A DNA stretch of 64,000 nucleotides. Source: Pseudomonas sp. MIACH (GTDB lineage Bacteria > Pseudomonadota > Gammaproteobacteria > Pseudomonadales > Pseudomonadaceae). The DNA is taken from NCBI RefSeq assembly GCF_001269925.1, contig NZ_LHVO01000058.1:62001-126000 (forward strand), given 5' to 3'. Positions within the stretch are counted from its first letter, which is position 1; the number at the start of each line of letters is the position of its first letter. The notes under the pieces were generated by a model. The model saw nothing but the letters and a program-made list of their open reading frames with translations. It made no database searches and was not told where the DNA came from. Positions 44,270 through 52,391 of this stretch are shown piece by piece. The position numbers and the translations under genes were made by a program.

Positions 44270-45268
44270 ATGAAAGCCTTTTTGATCGACCGTTACGGCA
44301 AGAATCACGGACGTCTTGCCGAGGTACCAGACCCGGAACCGGGCATCAACGACGTCCTGGTCAAGGTGCACGCCAGCAGCGTCAACCTGCTGGATTCGAA
44401 GATCAGCAAAGGTGAATTCAAACTGATCCTGCCCTACACATTCCCGCTGATCATGGGTAACGACGTGGCTGGCGTCGTCGTTCGCGTGGGGTCAGGCGTG
44501 CGCACCTTCAAACCCGGTGATGAGGTCTATGCCCGCCCACCCCAGGCGCGCATCGGTGGCTTTGCCGAGCTGATCGCGATCGAGGAGAGTGCCGTCGCGC
44601 TGAAACCCAAAAACACCAGCATGGAACAAGCCGCTGCCCTGCCCCTGGTCGCACTGACGGCCTGGCAGGTGCTGGTTGAAACAGCCCGCGTGAAGAAGGG
44701 GCAAAAAGTCTTTATCCACGCTGGCTCCGGTGGCGTTGGCAGCATTGCCATCCAGCTTGCAAAACACCTGGGCGCTTTTGTTGCCACCACGACCAGCACC
44801 CATAACGTGGAGTGGGTCAAGGCGTTGGGAGCAGACGTCGTCATCGACTACACACAGCAAAACGTCGAAGACGTGTTGCGCGACTACGACGTCGTATTGA
44901 ACAGCCTCGGCCCTGCCGAACTGGAAAAATCCCTGCGCATTCTCAAGCCGGGTGGGCAGCTCATCTCCATCTCAGGTCCACCCACCGCTGAGTTCGCACA
45001 CGAGCAAAAGCTGTTCTGGGGACTCGGTTGGATCATGCGCCTGTTAAGCAGCGGCATACGCAGAAAAGCCCGCAAGCAGGGCATCGACTATGCATTTGTG
45101 TTCATGCGTGCGAGCGGTGCGCAATTGCAGAAAATCACTGAGCTTGTCGAGTCCGGCGCTATCACACCGGTGATCGACCGAACCTTCCCTTTCGAGGCAA
45201 CGGCTGAGGCATTGAGCTACGTCGAGCGGGGCAGAGCCAAGGGAAAGGTGGTCATCAAGATCCTATGA
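44270..45268 (+). CDS. NADP-dependent zinc-free alcohol dehydrogenase / quinone reductase
   Basis: 332 residues of the MDR superfamily, QOR-like group. PLIMGNDVAGVVVRVGSGVRTFKPGDEVYAR in the N-terminal GroES-like domain, then VFIHAGSGGVGSIAIQLAKHLGAFVATTTST as the nucleotide site (GxGGxG). No structural-zinc cysteine cluster. Such enzymes reduce quinones or alkenal double bonds with NADPH. 28 bp after the first SDR gene. Confidence 0.91.
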   Translation: MKAFLIDRYGKNHGRLAEVPDPEPGINDVLVKVHASSVNLLDSKISKGEFKLILPYTFPLIMGNDVAGVVVRVGSGVRTFKPGDEVYARPPQARIGGFAELIAIEESAVALKPKNTSMEQAAALPLVALTAWQVLVETARVKKGQKVFIHAGSGGVGSIAIQLAKHLGAFVATTTSTHNVEWVKALGADVVIDYTQQNVEDVLRDYDVVLNSLGPAELEKSLRILKPGGQLISISGPPTAEFAHEQKLFWGLGWIMRLLSSGIRRKARKQGIDYAFVFMRASGAQLQKITELVESGAITPVIDRTFPFEATAEALSYVERGRAKGKVVIKIL

Positions 45269-45302
45269 CCCAGCACGCACTCAACAACCGGCGGAACATC
45301 AA

Positions 45303-46115
45303 ATGAAAACACCTTCCGAAAAAACCGCGATAGTCACCGGTGCCTCATCCGGTATTGGTCAAGCAACTGCTGAAGCATTGGCGCGTGCAGGGTATAGGGT
45401 ATTTGGCACGAGTCGGAAGGCGGGGGCCAGCTCAACGCCGGTGTCCATGCTCACCTGCGACGTGACAGACGACGCCTCTGTCAGTGCGCTCGTCTCCACC
45501 GTGCTCGCACAGACCGGGCGGATCGATCTGCTGGTCAATAATGCCGGCATCGGCCTGCTGGGCGGCGCTGAAGAATTCTCGCTCCCACAGGTACAGGCAC
45601 TGTTCGACGTCAATCTGTTCGGCGTCATCCGCATGACCAATGCGGTACTCCCGGCAATGCGAGAGCGTGGCCAGGGGCGCATCATCAATATCGGATCGAT
45701 TCTAGGGGTAGTCCCCGCGCCCTACTCCGCTCATTATTCGGCGGTCAAGCACGCGCTGGAAGGCTATTCCGAATCCCTTGACCACGAGGTGCGTGCCTTC
45801 AATATTCGCGTCTCTGTCATCGAGCCCGCATTCGTGCGTACCGTCTTCGATCAAAACGGTATTGAGCCAGACTCGCCGCTGAAGACCTACGATCAACCCC
45901 GAGCCGGATTCAAGGCACTGCTGGCCGAGGTGGTGCCGAAAGCCGACCGACCAGACGTCGTCGCGACAGTCGTGGTCAAAGCCGCGACCGACATCCACCC
46001 TCAGCCTCGCTACACGGCTGGCAAGGCCGCACGACAAATCAGCCTGCTGCGCCGCTTCGCCCCTGCGGGGTTCTTCGACAAGGCCTTGCGTAAGCAATTT
46101 CGCCTGCCGGTTTGA
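45303..46115 (+). CDS. SDR-family oxidoreductase
   Basis: 270 residues: VTGASSGIGQATAEALARAGYRV, CDVTD, NNAGIGLLGG, IINIGSILGVV and the YSAHYSAVKHALEGYSE catalytic region (YxxxK). 34 bp after the quinone-reductase gene. The C-terminus (RYTAGKAARQISLLRRFAPAGFFDKALRKQF) is of the type seen in SDRs similar to retinol or 17-beta-type enzymes. Third gene of the TetR-controlled unit. Confidence 0.91.
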   Translation: MKTPSEKTAIVTGASSGIGQATAEALARAGYRVFGTSRKAGASSTPVSMLTCDVTDDASVSALVSTVLAQTGRIDLLVNNAGIGLLGGAEEFSLPQVQALFDVNLFGVIRMTNAVLPAMRERGQGRIINIGSILGVVPAPYSAHYSAVKHALEGYSESLDHEVRAFNIRVSVIEPAFVRTVFDQNGIEPDSPLKTYDQPRAGFKALLAEVVPKADRPDVVATVVVKAATDIHPQPRYTAGKAARQISLLRRFAPAGFFDKALRKQFRLPV

Positions 46116-46235
46116 ATCACAAGAGGTGCAGACTTGTGGCGAGCGGGGTTCCAGTTTGCCGTGCGACAGCGCTAAGTCGGAGAGTCAGCGGCCTCCCACA
46201 TTGGACCTCATGTGCATCCAGAAGCACATTCCAAA

Positions 46236-47714
46236 TCAGATCCAGCCCAACCAACTCCAATAAGTCGCCGCAAACACCAACATCAACCCATACCCGATCA
46301 ACGTCACCAAAATCCCCACCTTGGCAAACTGCCGCGCCGTAAACGTCCCGGTCCCCAAACACACCATGTTCTGCGGCGCATTGATCGGCAGGATAAACCC
46401 GTAGCTCATTACAAACCCCAGCAGCATGGTCATGCCCAACCGGTTGAACTCCCCGGGCAAGGTCTGCAACACCGCAATCAAGATCGGCAACAGCGCCGAG
46501 GTCAGCGCCGTGGCGCTGGCAAAGCCCAGGTGGATCACTATCAAAAACGCCCCCAGGATCGCAAACACCCCCAACGGCCCGACCTGATCCAGGCCGGTGT
46601 GCGCCACCACTTGGGAGCCCAGCCATTGCCCGGCCTGGGTAGTCAGCAGCGCGGTACCGAGGCTGATGCCCACGCCAAACACAATCACCGTGCCCCATGG
46701 AATGCGCGACTGCACATCCTTCCAGGTCATCACCCCAATGCCCGGCAGCAGCAGGAACACCAGCCCGGCGTAGGTGGTCGAGGTGGTGTCGAAAGGGTGC
46801 AGGCGCCCTTCCGTCGCCCATGCCAACAGCAACAACACCGACACCGTCAGCAAGCGTTTCTGCGGGCCGGTCATCGGGCCGATGTCCACCAGGGACTGGG
46901 CCACGGCCTCCTTGCCACCGGGGATGCTGTCGGTTTCCGGCGGCAGCAGCTTGATCACCAGGAACAGCAACACCGCCGACATGATCACCGCCCACGGCGC
47001 GCCAGCGATCAGCCAGTCGATCCACGACACGCGCTGACCGAGCATCTTGTCCATAAAGCCCACGGTCAGCAGGTTTTGCGCGGCGGCGGTCTGGATGCCG
47101 ACGTTCCAGATGCTGGTGCCCTGGGCCACCACGATCATCAGGCCGGCGGCGATGTTGGAGCGCTTGTCCACGCCAAACGCGGCGACCACGCCCATCATGA
47201 TCGGCACCACACAGGCGCTGCGCGCAGTGGCGCTGGGCACCACGAGGCTGAGCAGGATCGTCACCGCAATCGCCCCCAGCAGAATGCCGCGGGTGCTGGT
47301 GCCGACGCGGGTCAGAGTCACCAGGGCGATGCGCCGGTCCAGGCCGGTGTGGGTCATGGCCGCCGCAATGAACAACGCGCCCGCCACCAGCGCCAGTGCC
47401 GGGTTGGAAAAACCGGTGAGCGCCATGCTGATGGCCGGGCTGGAGCCGATCAGGTGCGTGGGGTCTTGCAGCGACGGCGCCGTGCCGAGCAAAAACGCCA
47501 TGAGCGAGGTGATCATGATCGCGCTGGCCTCATAGGACACCGCCTCGGTGATCCACACCACCACGGCAAACGCGAGGATCGCCAGCATGCGCTGCCCGGC
47601 CACCGGCAGGTCGGCGGGCAGCGGCAACAGCAGCACCCCGACCATCACCAACACGCCGATCACCAGGCCCAGGGGCAACTTGAAGGATGCTGCGGTTGTT
47701 GCGGGGGCGTTCAT
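46236..47714 (-). CDS. DASS/SLC13-family anion transporter
   Basis: 492 residues from ATG 47714 (GGAG upstream), about 12 membrane segments. SLC13 features: AILAFAVVVWITEAVSYEASAI, the signature stretch VVPSATARSACVVPIM in the first half and PINAPQNMVCLGTGTFTARQF in the second. It carries sodium with dicarboxylates, sulfate or related anions. It is alone: convergent with the SDR operon, and followed upstream by the hybrid kinase gene in the same direction, 79 bp away. Substrate unknown. Confidence 0.9.
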   Translation of the reverse strand: MNAPATTAASFKLPLGLVIGVLVMVGVLLLPLPADLPVAGQRMLAILAFAVVVWITEAVSYEASAIMITSLMAFLLGTAPSLQDPTHLIGSSPAISMALTGFSNPALALVAGALFIAAAMTHTGLDRRIALVTLTRVGTSTRGILLGAIAVTILLSLVVPSATARSACVVPIMMGVVAAFGVDKRSNIAAGLMIVVAQGTSIWNVGIQTAAAQNLLTVGFMDKMLGQRVSWIDWLIAGAPWAVIMSAVLLFLVIKLLPPETDSIPGGKEAVAQSLVDIGPMTGPQKRLLTVSVLLLLAWATEGRLHPFDTTSTTYAGLVFLLLPGIGVMTWKDVQSRIPWGTVIVFGVGISLGTALLTTQAGQWLGSQVVAHTGLDQVGPLGVFAILGAFLIVIHLGFASATALTSALLPILIAVLQTLPGEFNRLGMTMLLGFVMSYGFILPINAPQNMVCLGTGTFTARQFAKVGILVTLIGYGLMLVFAATYWSWLGWI

Positions 47715-47793
47715 GGCGGGCTCCGTCGGGCTCTGAATCAGGCCCACAGCATGGGGCAAAGCGCCGCAACGGGTGTTGACGGGTATCAAGTCC

Positions 47794-49164
47794 CTAGGTC
47801 AATAACTGACTCAATACCGCCCGCAACTTGCCGGGCTTGAGCGGTTTGTTCAGCAACGGCGCGTCCAGGCGGCGCAGCGCGCGGCGGCACTGGTCGGTGC
47901 GGTCGGCGGTGATGATCACGGCAGGGATGTTCTGCGCGAAATGCTCGCGCAGGTGCTTGACCACCGCGCAGCCCACCACGCCATGGTCGAGGTGGTAGTC
48001 GGCGAGGATCAACTCCGGCGCCCTGCCCTGCAACGCCAGCAACGCGCCGGCCTGGTCGGTGGCGGTGATCACCTCACAGCCCCACTGCGCCAGCAGCGCG
48101 CGCATGCTGTCGAGGATGCTCACCTCGTTGTCGATCACCAGCAAACGCCGCCCCGGCAGCGGGTTGCCCGTGGTCGGTAGCACCGGCAGTTGGCTGATCG
48201 CCAGGGGCATCTCTTCGCTGATGGGCACCTCGATACTGAACATCGAGCCACGCCCCGGCCACGACCGCACCGCCACCGGATAGCCGAGGATTTCGGCAAT
48301 GCGCTCGACAATCGCCAGTCCCAACCCCACGCCTTTGCGGTCGGAGGCACGGCCGACGTCGAGCTGGTTGAACTCAAGGAAGATCGCCTCCAGCCGGTCG
48401 GCCGCGATGCCACGCCCGGTATCCCACACCTCCAGGCGCAGGCGATCGCCACGGCGGCGCGCGCCGAGCAGGATGCAGCCCTCGTCGGTGTAGCGGCAGG
48501 CATTGCTGAGAAAGTTGCGCAGAATCCGCGTCACCAGACGCAAGTCGGTGCGAATCGCATAATGGCCGGTACGCGCGCGCAGGTTCAGCCCGGCCGCCAG
48601 CGCCACCGACTGGAACTCCGAGACCAACGGCGCAAACAGCTCATCCAGGCGATACAACGCCACGTCCGGCTTGACCGCCGCCTGGTCGAGCCGCGAAATA
48701 TCCAGCAGGTCGGTGAGCAAATCCTCGGCGCCTTCCAGGGCCTGGTGCGTACGCTCCACCAGCACCTGCTCAACGCTGGGCAAGTTGCGTTCACGCAGGG
48801 TCGAGATCAGCAACCGCGCCGCGTTAAGCGGTTGCAGCAGGTCATGGCTGGCGGCGGCGAGGTATTTGTCCTTGCTGCGGTTGGCAGCCTCGGCGGCGTC
48901 GCGCGCATCGCGCAGCTCCTGCTCGACCTGCTCACGCTGGGCGATCTGCTGTTGCAGGTTGTGGTTGGCTTCCAGCAGTTCATCGGTGCGCGCCGCCACC
49001 CGCTGTTCCAGCTCATCGTTGAGACGGATATAACGGTTGCGCTCGGCCTCCAGCTCATCAAGGCGCGCGGTGAGTTCCGGGTAGTGACTCTTGCGCGCCG
49101 AATGATTGCCCAGGCCCAACAGCCCGGCCAGGGCCTGTTGCTGGTCGTCAGAGCGCTTCGCCAT
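47794..49164 (-). CDS. Soluble hybrid histidine kinase / response regulator
   Basis: 456 residues without membrane segments. A coiled coil (about 30-95) leads to the HisKA H-box (LAAASHDLLQPLNAARLL, His107), an HATPase_c domain (LSNACRYT, WDTGRGIA, GVGLGLAIVERIA) and a C-terminal receiver (Asp in LILADYHLDHG). No sensor domain is recognised. ATG 49164 lies 17 bp inside the iron alcohol dehydrogenase gene with GAGG upstream, so the two are coupled. It resembles ErcS'-like kinases of the ethanol-oxidation regulon of P. aeruginosa and the kinase beside the ped genes of P. putida. Confidence 0.9.
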   Translation of the reverse strand: MAKRSDDQQQALAGLLGLGNHSARKSHYPELTARLDELEAERNRYIRLNDELEQRVAARTDELLEANHNLQQQIAQREQVEQELRDARDAAEAANRSKDKYLAAASHDLLQPLNAARLLISTLRERNLPSVEQVLVERTHQALEGAEDLLTDLLDISRLDQAAVKPDVALYRLDELFAPLVSEFQSVALAAGLNLRARTGHYAIRTDLRLVTRILRNFLSNACRYTDEGCILLGARRRGDRLRLEVWDTGRGIAADRLEAIFLEFNQLDVGRASDRKGVGLGLAIVERIAEILGYPVAVRSWPGRGSMFSIEVPISEEMPLAISQLPVLPTTGNPLPGRRLLVIDNEVSILDSMRALLAQWGCEVITATDQAGALLALQGRAPELILADYHLDHGVVGCAVVKHLREHFAQNIPAVIITADRTDQCRRALRRLDAPLLNKPLKPGKLRAVLSQLLT

Positions 49165-50311
49165 ACACCACCTCGACATCACGCTGGCTCGACTCGCGCG
49201 GGTTAGTGAGGATGCACGGGTCGTGCATCGCATGCTGGGACAGGAACGGAATATCCGCCACGCGCACCCCATGCAAGCCGAGGGTTTCGTGGAAGCCGAT
49301 GGCGTGCTTCAGCGCAATCAGATGCTCCACCAGCCGCCCGCGAATCTGCCGATGGTTGAGCCCCCGGCAGTCAATGCCAAAGGTCTCGGCAATCACCTTG
49401 AAGCGCTCCGGCGCCGAGTTGTAGTTGAACGCCACCACGTGCTCCACCAACACTGCGTTGCACAAGCCATGGGGCAGGTCGAGAAACCCGCCGAGGCTGT
49501 GGGACATGGCATGCACCGCGCCGAGGATCGCATTGGAAAACGCCAGGCCGGCCTGCATGCTGCCGAGCATGATCTTCTCGCGCAGGGCAATGTCACCGGG
49601 GTTGGCGATCATCTGCACCAGGTTACCGTTGATCAGGCGCATGGCTTCCAGCGCATGGGGGTCGGTCAGCGGGCCGTGGCCGGTGGACACGAACGCCTCA
49701 ATGGCATGCACCAGCGCATCGATGCCGGTACAGGCGGACAGGAACGGGTCCATGCTCGCCGTGGTTTCCGGGTCGATCAGCGACACATCCGGCACCACCG
49801 CCTTGCTGACGATGGAGAACTTCATGCGTTCCTGCTGGTTGGAAATGATCACGAACTGCGAGACATCCGCCGACGTGCCGGCGGTGGTGGGGATCAGGAT
49901 CAACGGCGGGCTCGGCACACGGATGGTGTCCACGCCCTCGAACTCAAGAATGCTGCGCCCATGGGCGACCACAATGCCGATGGCCTTGCCGCAGTCCATG
50001 GGGCTGCCGCCGCCGATGGCCACGATCACATCGCAATGGTTTTCCCGATACACCTCGGCACCGAGCATCACTTCCTCGACACGCGGATTAGGCGACACGG
50101 CGCTGTACAGGCAATAGTCGATGCCGATGGCCTGCAGGCTGGCTTCCACATCCGCGACCCAACCGGCGGCGATCACCCCGGGGTCGCTGACCACCAGCAC
50201 CTTGCGCGCACCAAAGGTCTTGGCGTAGTTACCGACGTTGTGCCGGCAGCCGGCACCGAAGATGATTTCAGGCGAGACGAATTTACGCAGGAGGCTCAGA
50301 TTGGGGCTCAT
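49148..50311 (-). CDS. Iron-containing alcohol dehydrogenase (ErcA/YiaY-like)
   Basis: 387 residues, group III alcohol dehydrogenase. NAD site GGGSPMDCGKAIG, PTTAGTSADVSQFVII, and the metal-binding histidines in the HAMSHSLGGFLDLPHGLCNAV segment plus the later HDPCIL. In P. aeruginosa the ErcA paralogue is needed for signalling in ethanol oxidation rather than as a main enzyme; the same could hold here. It overlaps the hybrid kinase gene and follows pqqA. Confidence 0.93.
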   Translation of the reverse strand: MSPNLSLLRKFVSPEIIFGAGCRHNVGNYAKTFGARKVLVVSDPGVIAAGWVADVEASLQAIGIDYCLYSAVSPNPRVEEVMLGAEVYRENHCDVIVAIGGGSPMDCGKAIGIVVAHGRSILEFEGVDTIRVPSPPLILIPTTAGTSADVSQFVIISNQQERMKFSIVSKAVVPDVSLIDPETTASMDPFLSACTGIDALVHAIEAFVSTGHGPLTDPHALEAMRLINGNLVQMIANPGDIALREKIMLGSMQAGLAFSNAILGAVHAMSHSLGGFLDLPHGLCNAVLVEHVVAFNYNSAPERFKVIAETFGIDCRGLNHRQIRGRLVEHLIALKHAIGFHETLGLHGVRVADIPFLSQHAMHDPCILTNPRESSQRDVEVVYGEAL

Positions 50312-50408
50312 TGGAAAGCCTGTTGTTATTATTTTTGGGAGATGCGCTTCACACTAACCCATTCGGGAGCGAATGCAATCAGACCAAAGGGTCATTCCCA
50401 ATACGGCA

Positions 50409-50431
50409 CCGGCCAGCGCGAGGCTGGCCGG
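50409..50431 (-). terminator. Hairpin after pqqA
   Basis: CCGGCCAGC and GCTGGCCGG arms (9 bp, 5-nt loop), eight bp beyond the pqqA stop. No T-run follows. In known pqq operons a hairpin after pqqA keeps its transcript in excess of the genes behind it; this could act likewise. Confidence 0.55.
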
Positions 50432-50438
50432 AGATGGA

Positions 50439-50510
50439 TCAGCGGCTGGCGAAGTACATGGTCACTTCGAAGCCGATACGCAGGTCGGTGAAGGCGGGTT
50501 TGGTCCACAT
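50439..50510 (-). CDS. pqqA: PQQ precursor peptide PqqA
   Basis: 23 codons from ATG 50510, with AGAGGA nine bases upstream. It has the PqqA features: start MWTKPAFTDLRIG, then the Glu-Val-Thr-Met-Tyr core whose Glu and Tyr PqqE cross-links to build PQQ, and a short FASR end. Too short for normal gene calling. No pqqB-E follows; the next gene is the iron alcohol dehydrogenase. It is therefore either a second pqqA or the only one with the rest elsewhere. It would feed cofactor to the two quinoprotein dehydrogenases of this region. Confidence 0.93.
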   Translation of the reverse strand: MWTKPAFTDLRIGFEVTMYFASR

Positions 50511-50610
50511 GGGGAGAGTCCTCTTGTTGTGCCGGAAGATTCCGGTAAGGGCATTAATGCATGGGGGGATGGGGGTGCGAATGCTACTTTCGAACGAAGC
50601 GGCGCCTGCA

Positions 50611-50622
50611 TTGGTAGCGGGT
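50611..50622. promoter_or_regulatory. PQQ-regulon shared motif, pqqA copy
   Basis: TTGGTAGCGGGT, 101 bp upstream of the pqqA start. It matches TTAGTAGCGGGT upstream of pedH at a similar distance and orientation. See the related finding. Confidence 0.4.
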
Positions 50623-50638
50623 GTACGCCGATCAAAAT

Positions 50639-50726
50639 GTGGGAGGGGGCTTGCTCCCGATGGCGGTGGGTCAGTTAACATTTATGCCACTGACATACCG
50701 CTATCGGGAGCAAGCCCCCTCCCACA
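50639..50726. repeat. REPIN (88 bp)
   Basis: TGTGGGAGGGGGCTTGCTCC at the left and the inverted GAGCAAGCCCCCTCCCACA at the right; same family as the RAYT-flanking copies. It lies between the aldehyde dehydrogenase stop and the pqqA promoter. Confidence 0.9.
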
Positions 50727-50749
50727 CTTGATCGCATTTCAAGTTGGAA

Positions 50750-52270
50750 TCAGAAGAAACCCAGTGGATTGATGTCGTAGCTCACCAACAGGTTCTTGGT
50801 CTGCTGGTAGTGATCGAGCATCATCTTGTGGTTCTCACGCCCCACGCCCGACTTCTTGTAGCCGCCAAACGCCGCATGCGCCGGGTACAGGTGATAACAG
50901 TTGGTCCACACGCGGCCGGCCTTGATCGCCCGGCCCATGCGGTAGGCGCGGTTGATGTCGCGGGTCCACAGCCCGGCGCCGAGGCCGAATTCGCTGTCGT
51001 TGGCAATCGCCAGGGCTTCGGCTTCGTCCTTGAAGGTGGTGATACCCACCACCGGGCCGAAGATTTCTTCCTGGAACACACGCATCTTGTTGTGGCCCTT
51101 GAGCAGGGTCGGCTGGATGTAGTAACCGCTGGACAGGTCGCCCTCCAGGCGCTCGGCCGCGCCGCCGGTGAGCAGCTCGGCGCCCTCTTCCTGGGCGATC
51201 TTGAGGTAGGACAGAATCTTGTCGTATTGCTGTTCGGACGCCTGGGCGCCGACCATGGTCTCGGTGTCCAGCGGGTTGCCGCGCTTGATCTTGACGATCT
51301 TCTTCATCACCACTTTCATGAAGTCGTCGTAGATCGACTCCTGCACCAGCGCCCGCGACGGGCAGGTGCACACTTCGCCCTGGTTGAAGAACGCCAGCAC
51401 CAGGCCTTCGGCGGCTTTTTCGATGAACTGCGGCTCAGCCTGCATGATGTCTTCGAAGAAGATGTTCGGCGACTTGCCGCCCAGTTCCACGGTGGAGGGA
51501 ATGAGGTTCTCGGCGGCCGCATGCATGATGTGCGCACCGATTGGGGTCGAGCCGGTAAAGGCAATCTTGGCGATGCGCTTGCTGGTGGCCAGCGCCTCCC
51601 CGGCTTCGCGGCCAAAGCCCTGGACGATATTCAGCACGCCCGGTGGCAGCAGGTCATTGATCAACTCGGCAAACACCATGATCGACAGCGGCGTCTGCTC
51701 GGCCGGCTTGAGCACGATGCAGTTACCGGCGGCCAGGGCCGGGGCGAGTTTCCAGGCGGCCATCAGCAGCGGGAAGTTCCACGGAATGATCTGCCCGACC
51801 ACGCCCAATGGCTCATGGAAGTGATAGGCCGCGGTGTGTTCGTTGATCTCGGCGGCGCCGCCTTCCTGGGCGCGAATGCAGCCGGCGAAGTAGCGGAAGT
51901 GGTCAGCGGCCAGGGGCACGTCGGCGTTGAGGGTTTCGCGCACGGCCTTGCCGTTGTCCCAGCTTTCGGTCACGGCCAGCACGTCGAGGTGCTGTTCGAT
52001 GCGGTCGGCGATTTTCAGCAGCACCAGCGAGCGATCCTGGGGCGAGGTCTTGCCCCAGGCGTCGGCGGCAGCATGGGCAGCGTCGAGGGCCTTGTCGATA
52101 TCGGCGGCGTTGGAGCGCGGGAATTCGGCGATCACTTCACCGGTCACCGGCGAGGTGTTGGTGAAGTACTCACCGCTGAGCGGCGCGACGAACTCGCCGC
52201 CGATGTAATTGCCGTAGCGCTGCTTGAAGCTGACGATGGCGCCAGGGGTGCCAGGTTGTGCGTAGATCAT
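50750..52270 (-). CDS. pedI: NAD-dependent aldehyde dehydrogenase (ExaC/PedI-like)
   Basis: 506 residues, ALDH superfamily. Catalytic Cys301 in NQGEVCTCPSRA, general-base Glu in STVELGGKSPNIFF, cofactor motif FTGSTPIGAHI and the EEIFGPVVG segment. It oxidises the aldehydes produced in the periplasm once they enter the cytoplasm. AGAGG precedes the ATG. A GCCTGT-N6-ACAGGC dyad lies at 52295-52312, 25 bp before the start. Downstream of pedH in the same direction, separated by a terminator-like hairpin. Confidence 0.93.
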   Translation of the reverse strand: MIYAQPGTPGAIVSFKQRYGNYIGGEFVAPLSGEYFTNTSPVTGEVIAEFPRSNAADIDKALDAAHAAADAWGKTSPQDRSLVLLKIADRIEQHLDVLAVTESWDNGKAVRETLNADVPLAADHFRYFAGCIRAQEGGAAEINEHTAAYHFHEPLGVVGQIIPWNFPLLMAAWKLAPALAAGNCIVLKPAEQTPLSIMVFAELINDLLPPGVLNIVQGFGREAGEALATSKRIAKIAFTGSTPIGAHIMHAAAENLIPSTVELGGKSPNIFFEDIMQAEPQFIEKAAEGLVLAFFNQGEVCTCPSRALVQESIYDDFMKVVMKKIVKIKRGNPLDTETMVGAQASEQQYDKILSYLKIAQEEGAELLTGGAAERLEGDLSSGYYIQPTLLKGHNKMRVFQEEIFGPVVGITTFKDEAEALAIANDSEFGLGAGLWTRDINRAYRMGRAIKAGRVWTNCYHLYPAHAAFGGYKKSGVGRENHKMMLDHYQQTKNLLVSYDINPLGFF

Positions 52271-52331
52271 GTTAAAGCCTCTGTCTGGGTCCGGGCCTGT
52301 CGGTCAACAGGCGATGACCCGATAGTAAAGA

Positions 52332-52370
52332 GCCCCCGTTGCCGGGCGAATGCGCCGTTGGCAGGGGGGC
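52332..52370 (-). terminator. Probable pedH terminator
   Basis: GCCCCCGTTGCC and GGCAGGGGGGC arms (imperfect) with minus-strand TCTTTACT after, between the pedH stop (52392) and the pedI start. Confidence 0.5.
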
Positions 52371-52391
52371 GCTTGTCATTTGGTCGTAGAT

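Noticed and set aside
46134..46200. TGTGGCGAGCGGGG and CCTCCCACA between the SDR operon and the DASS gene as a REPIN
   Set aside because: Only degenerate half-sites of two different families; no paired arms.
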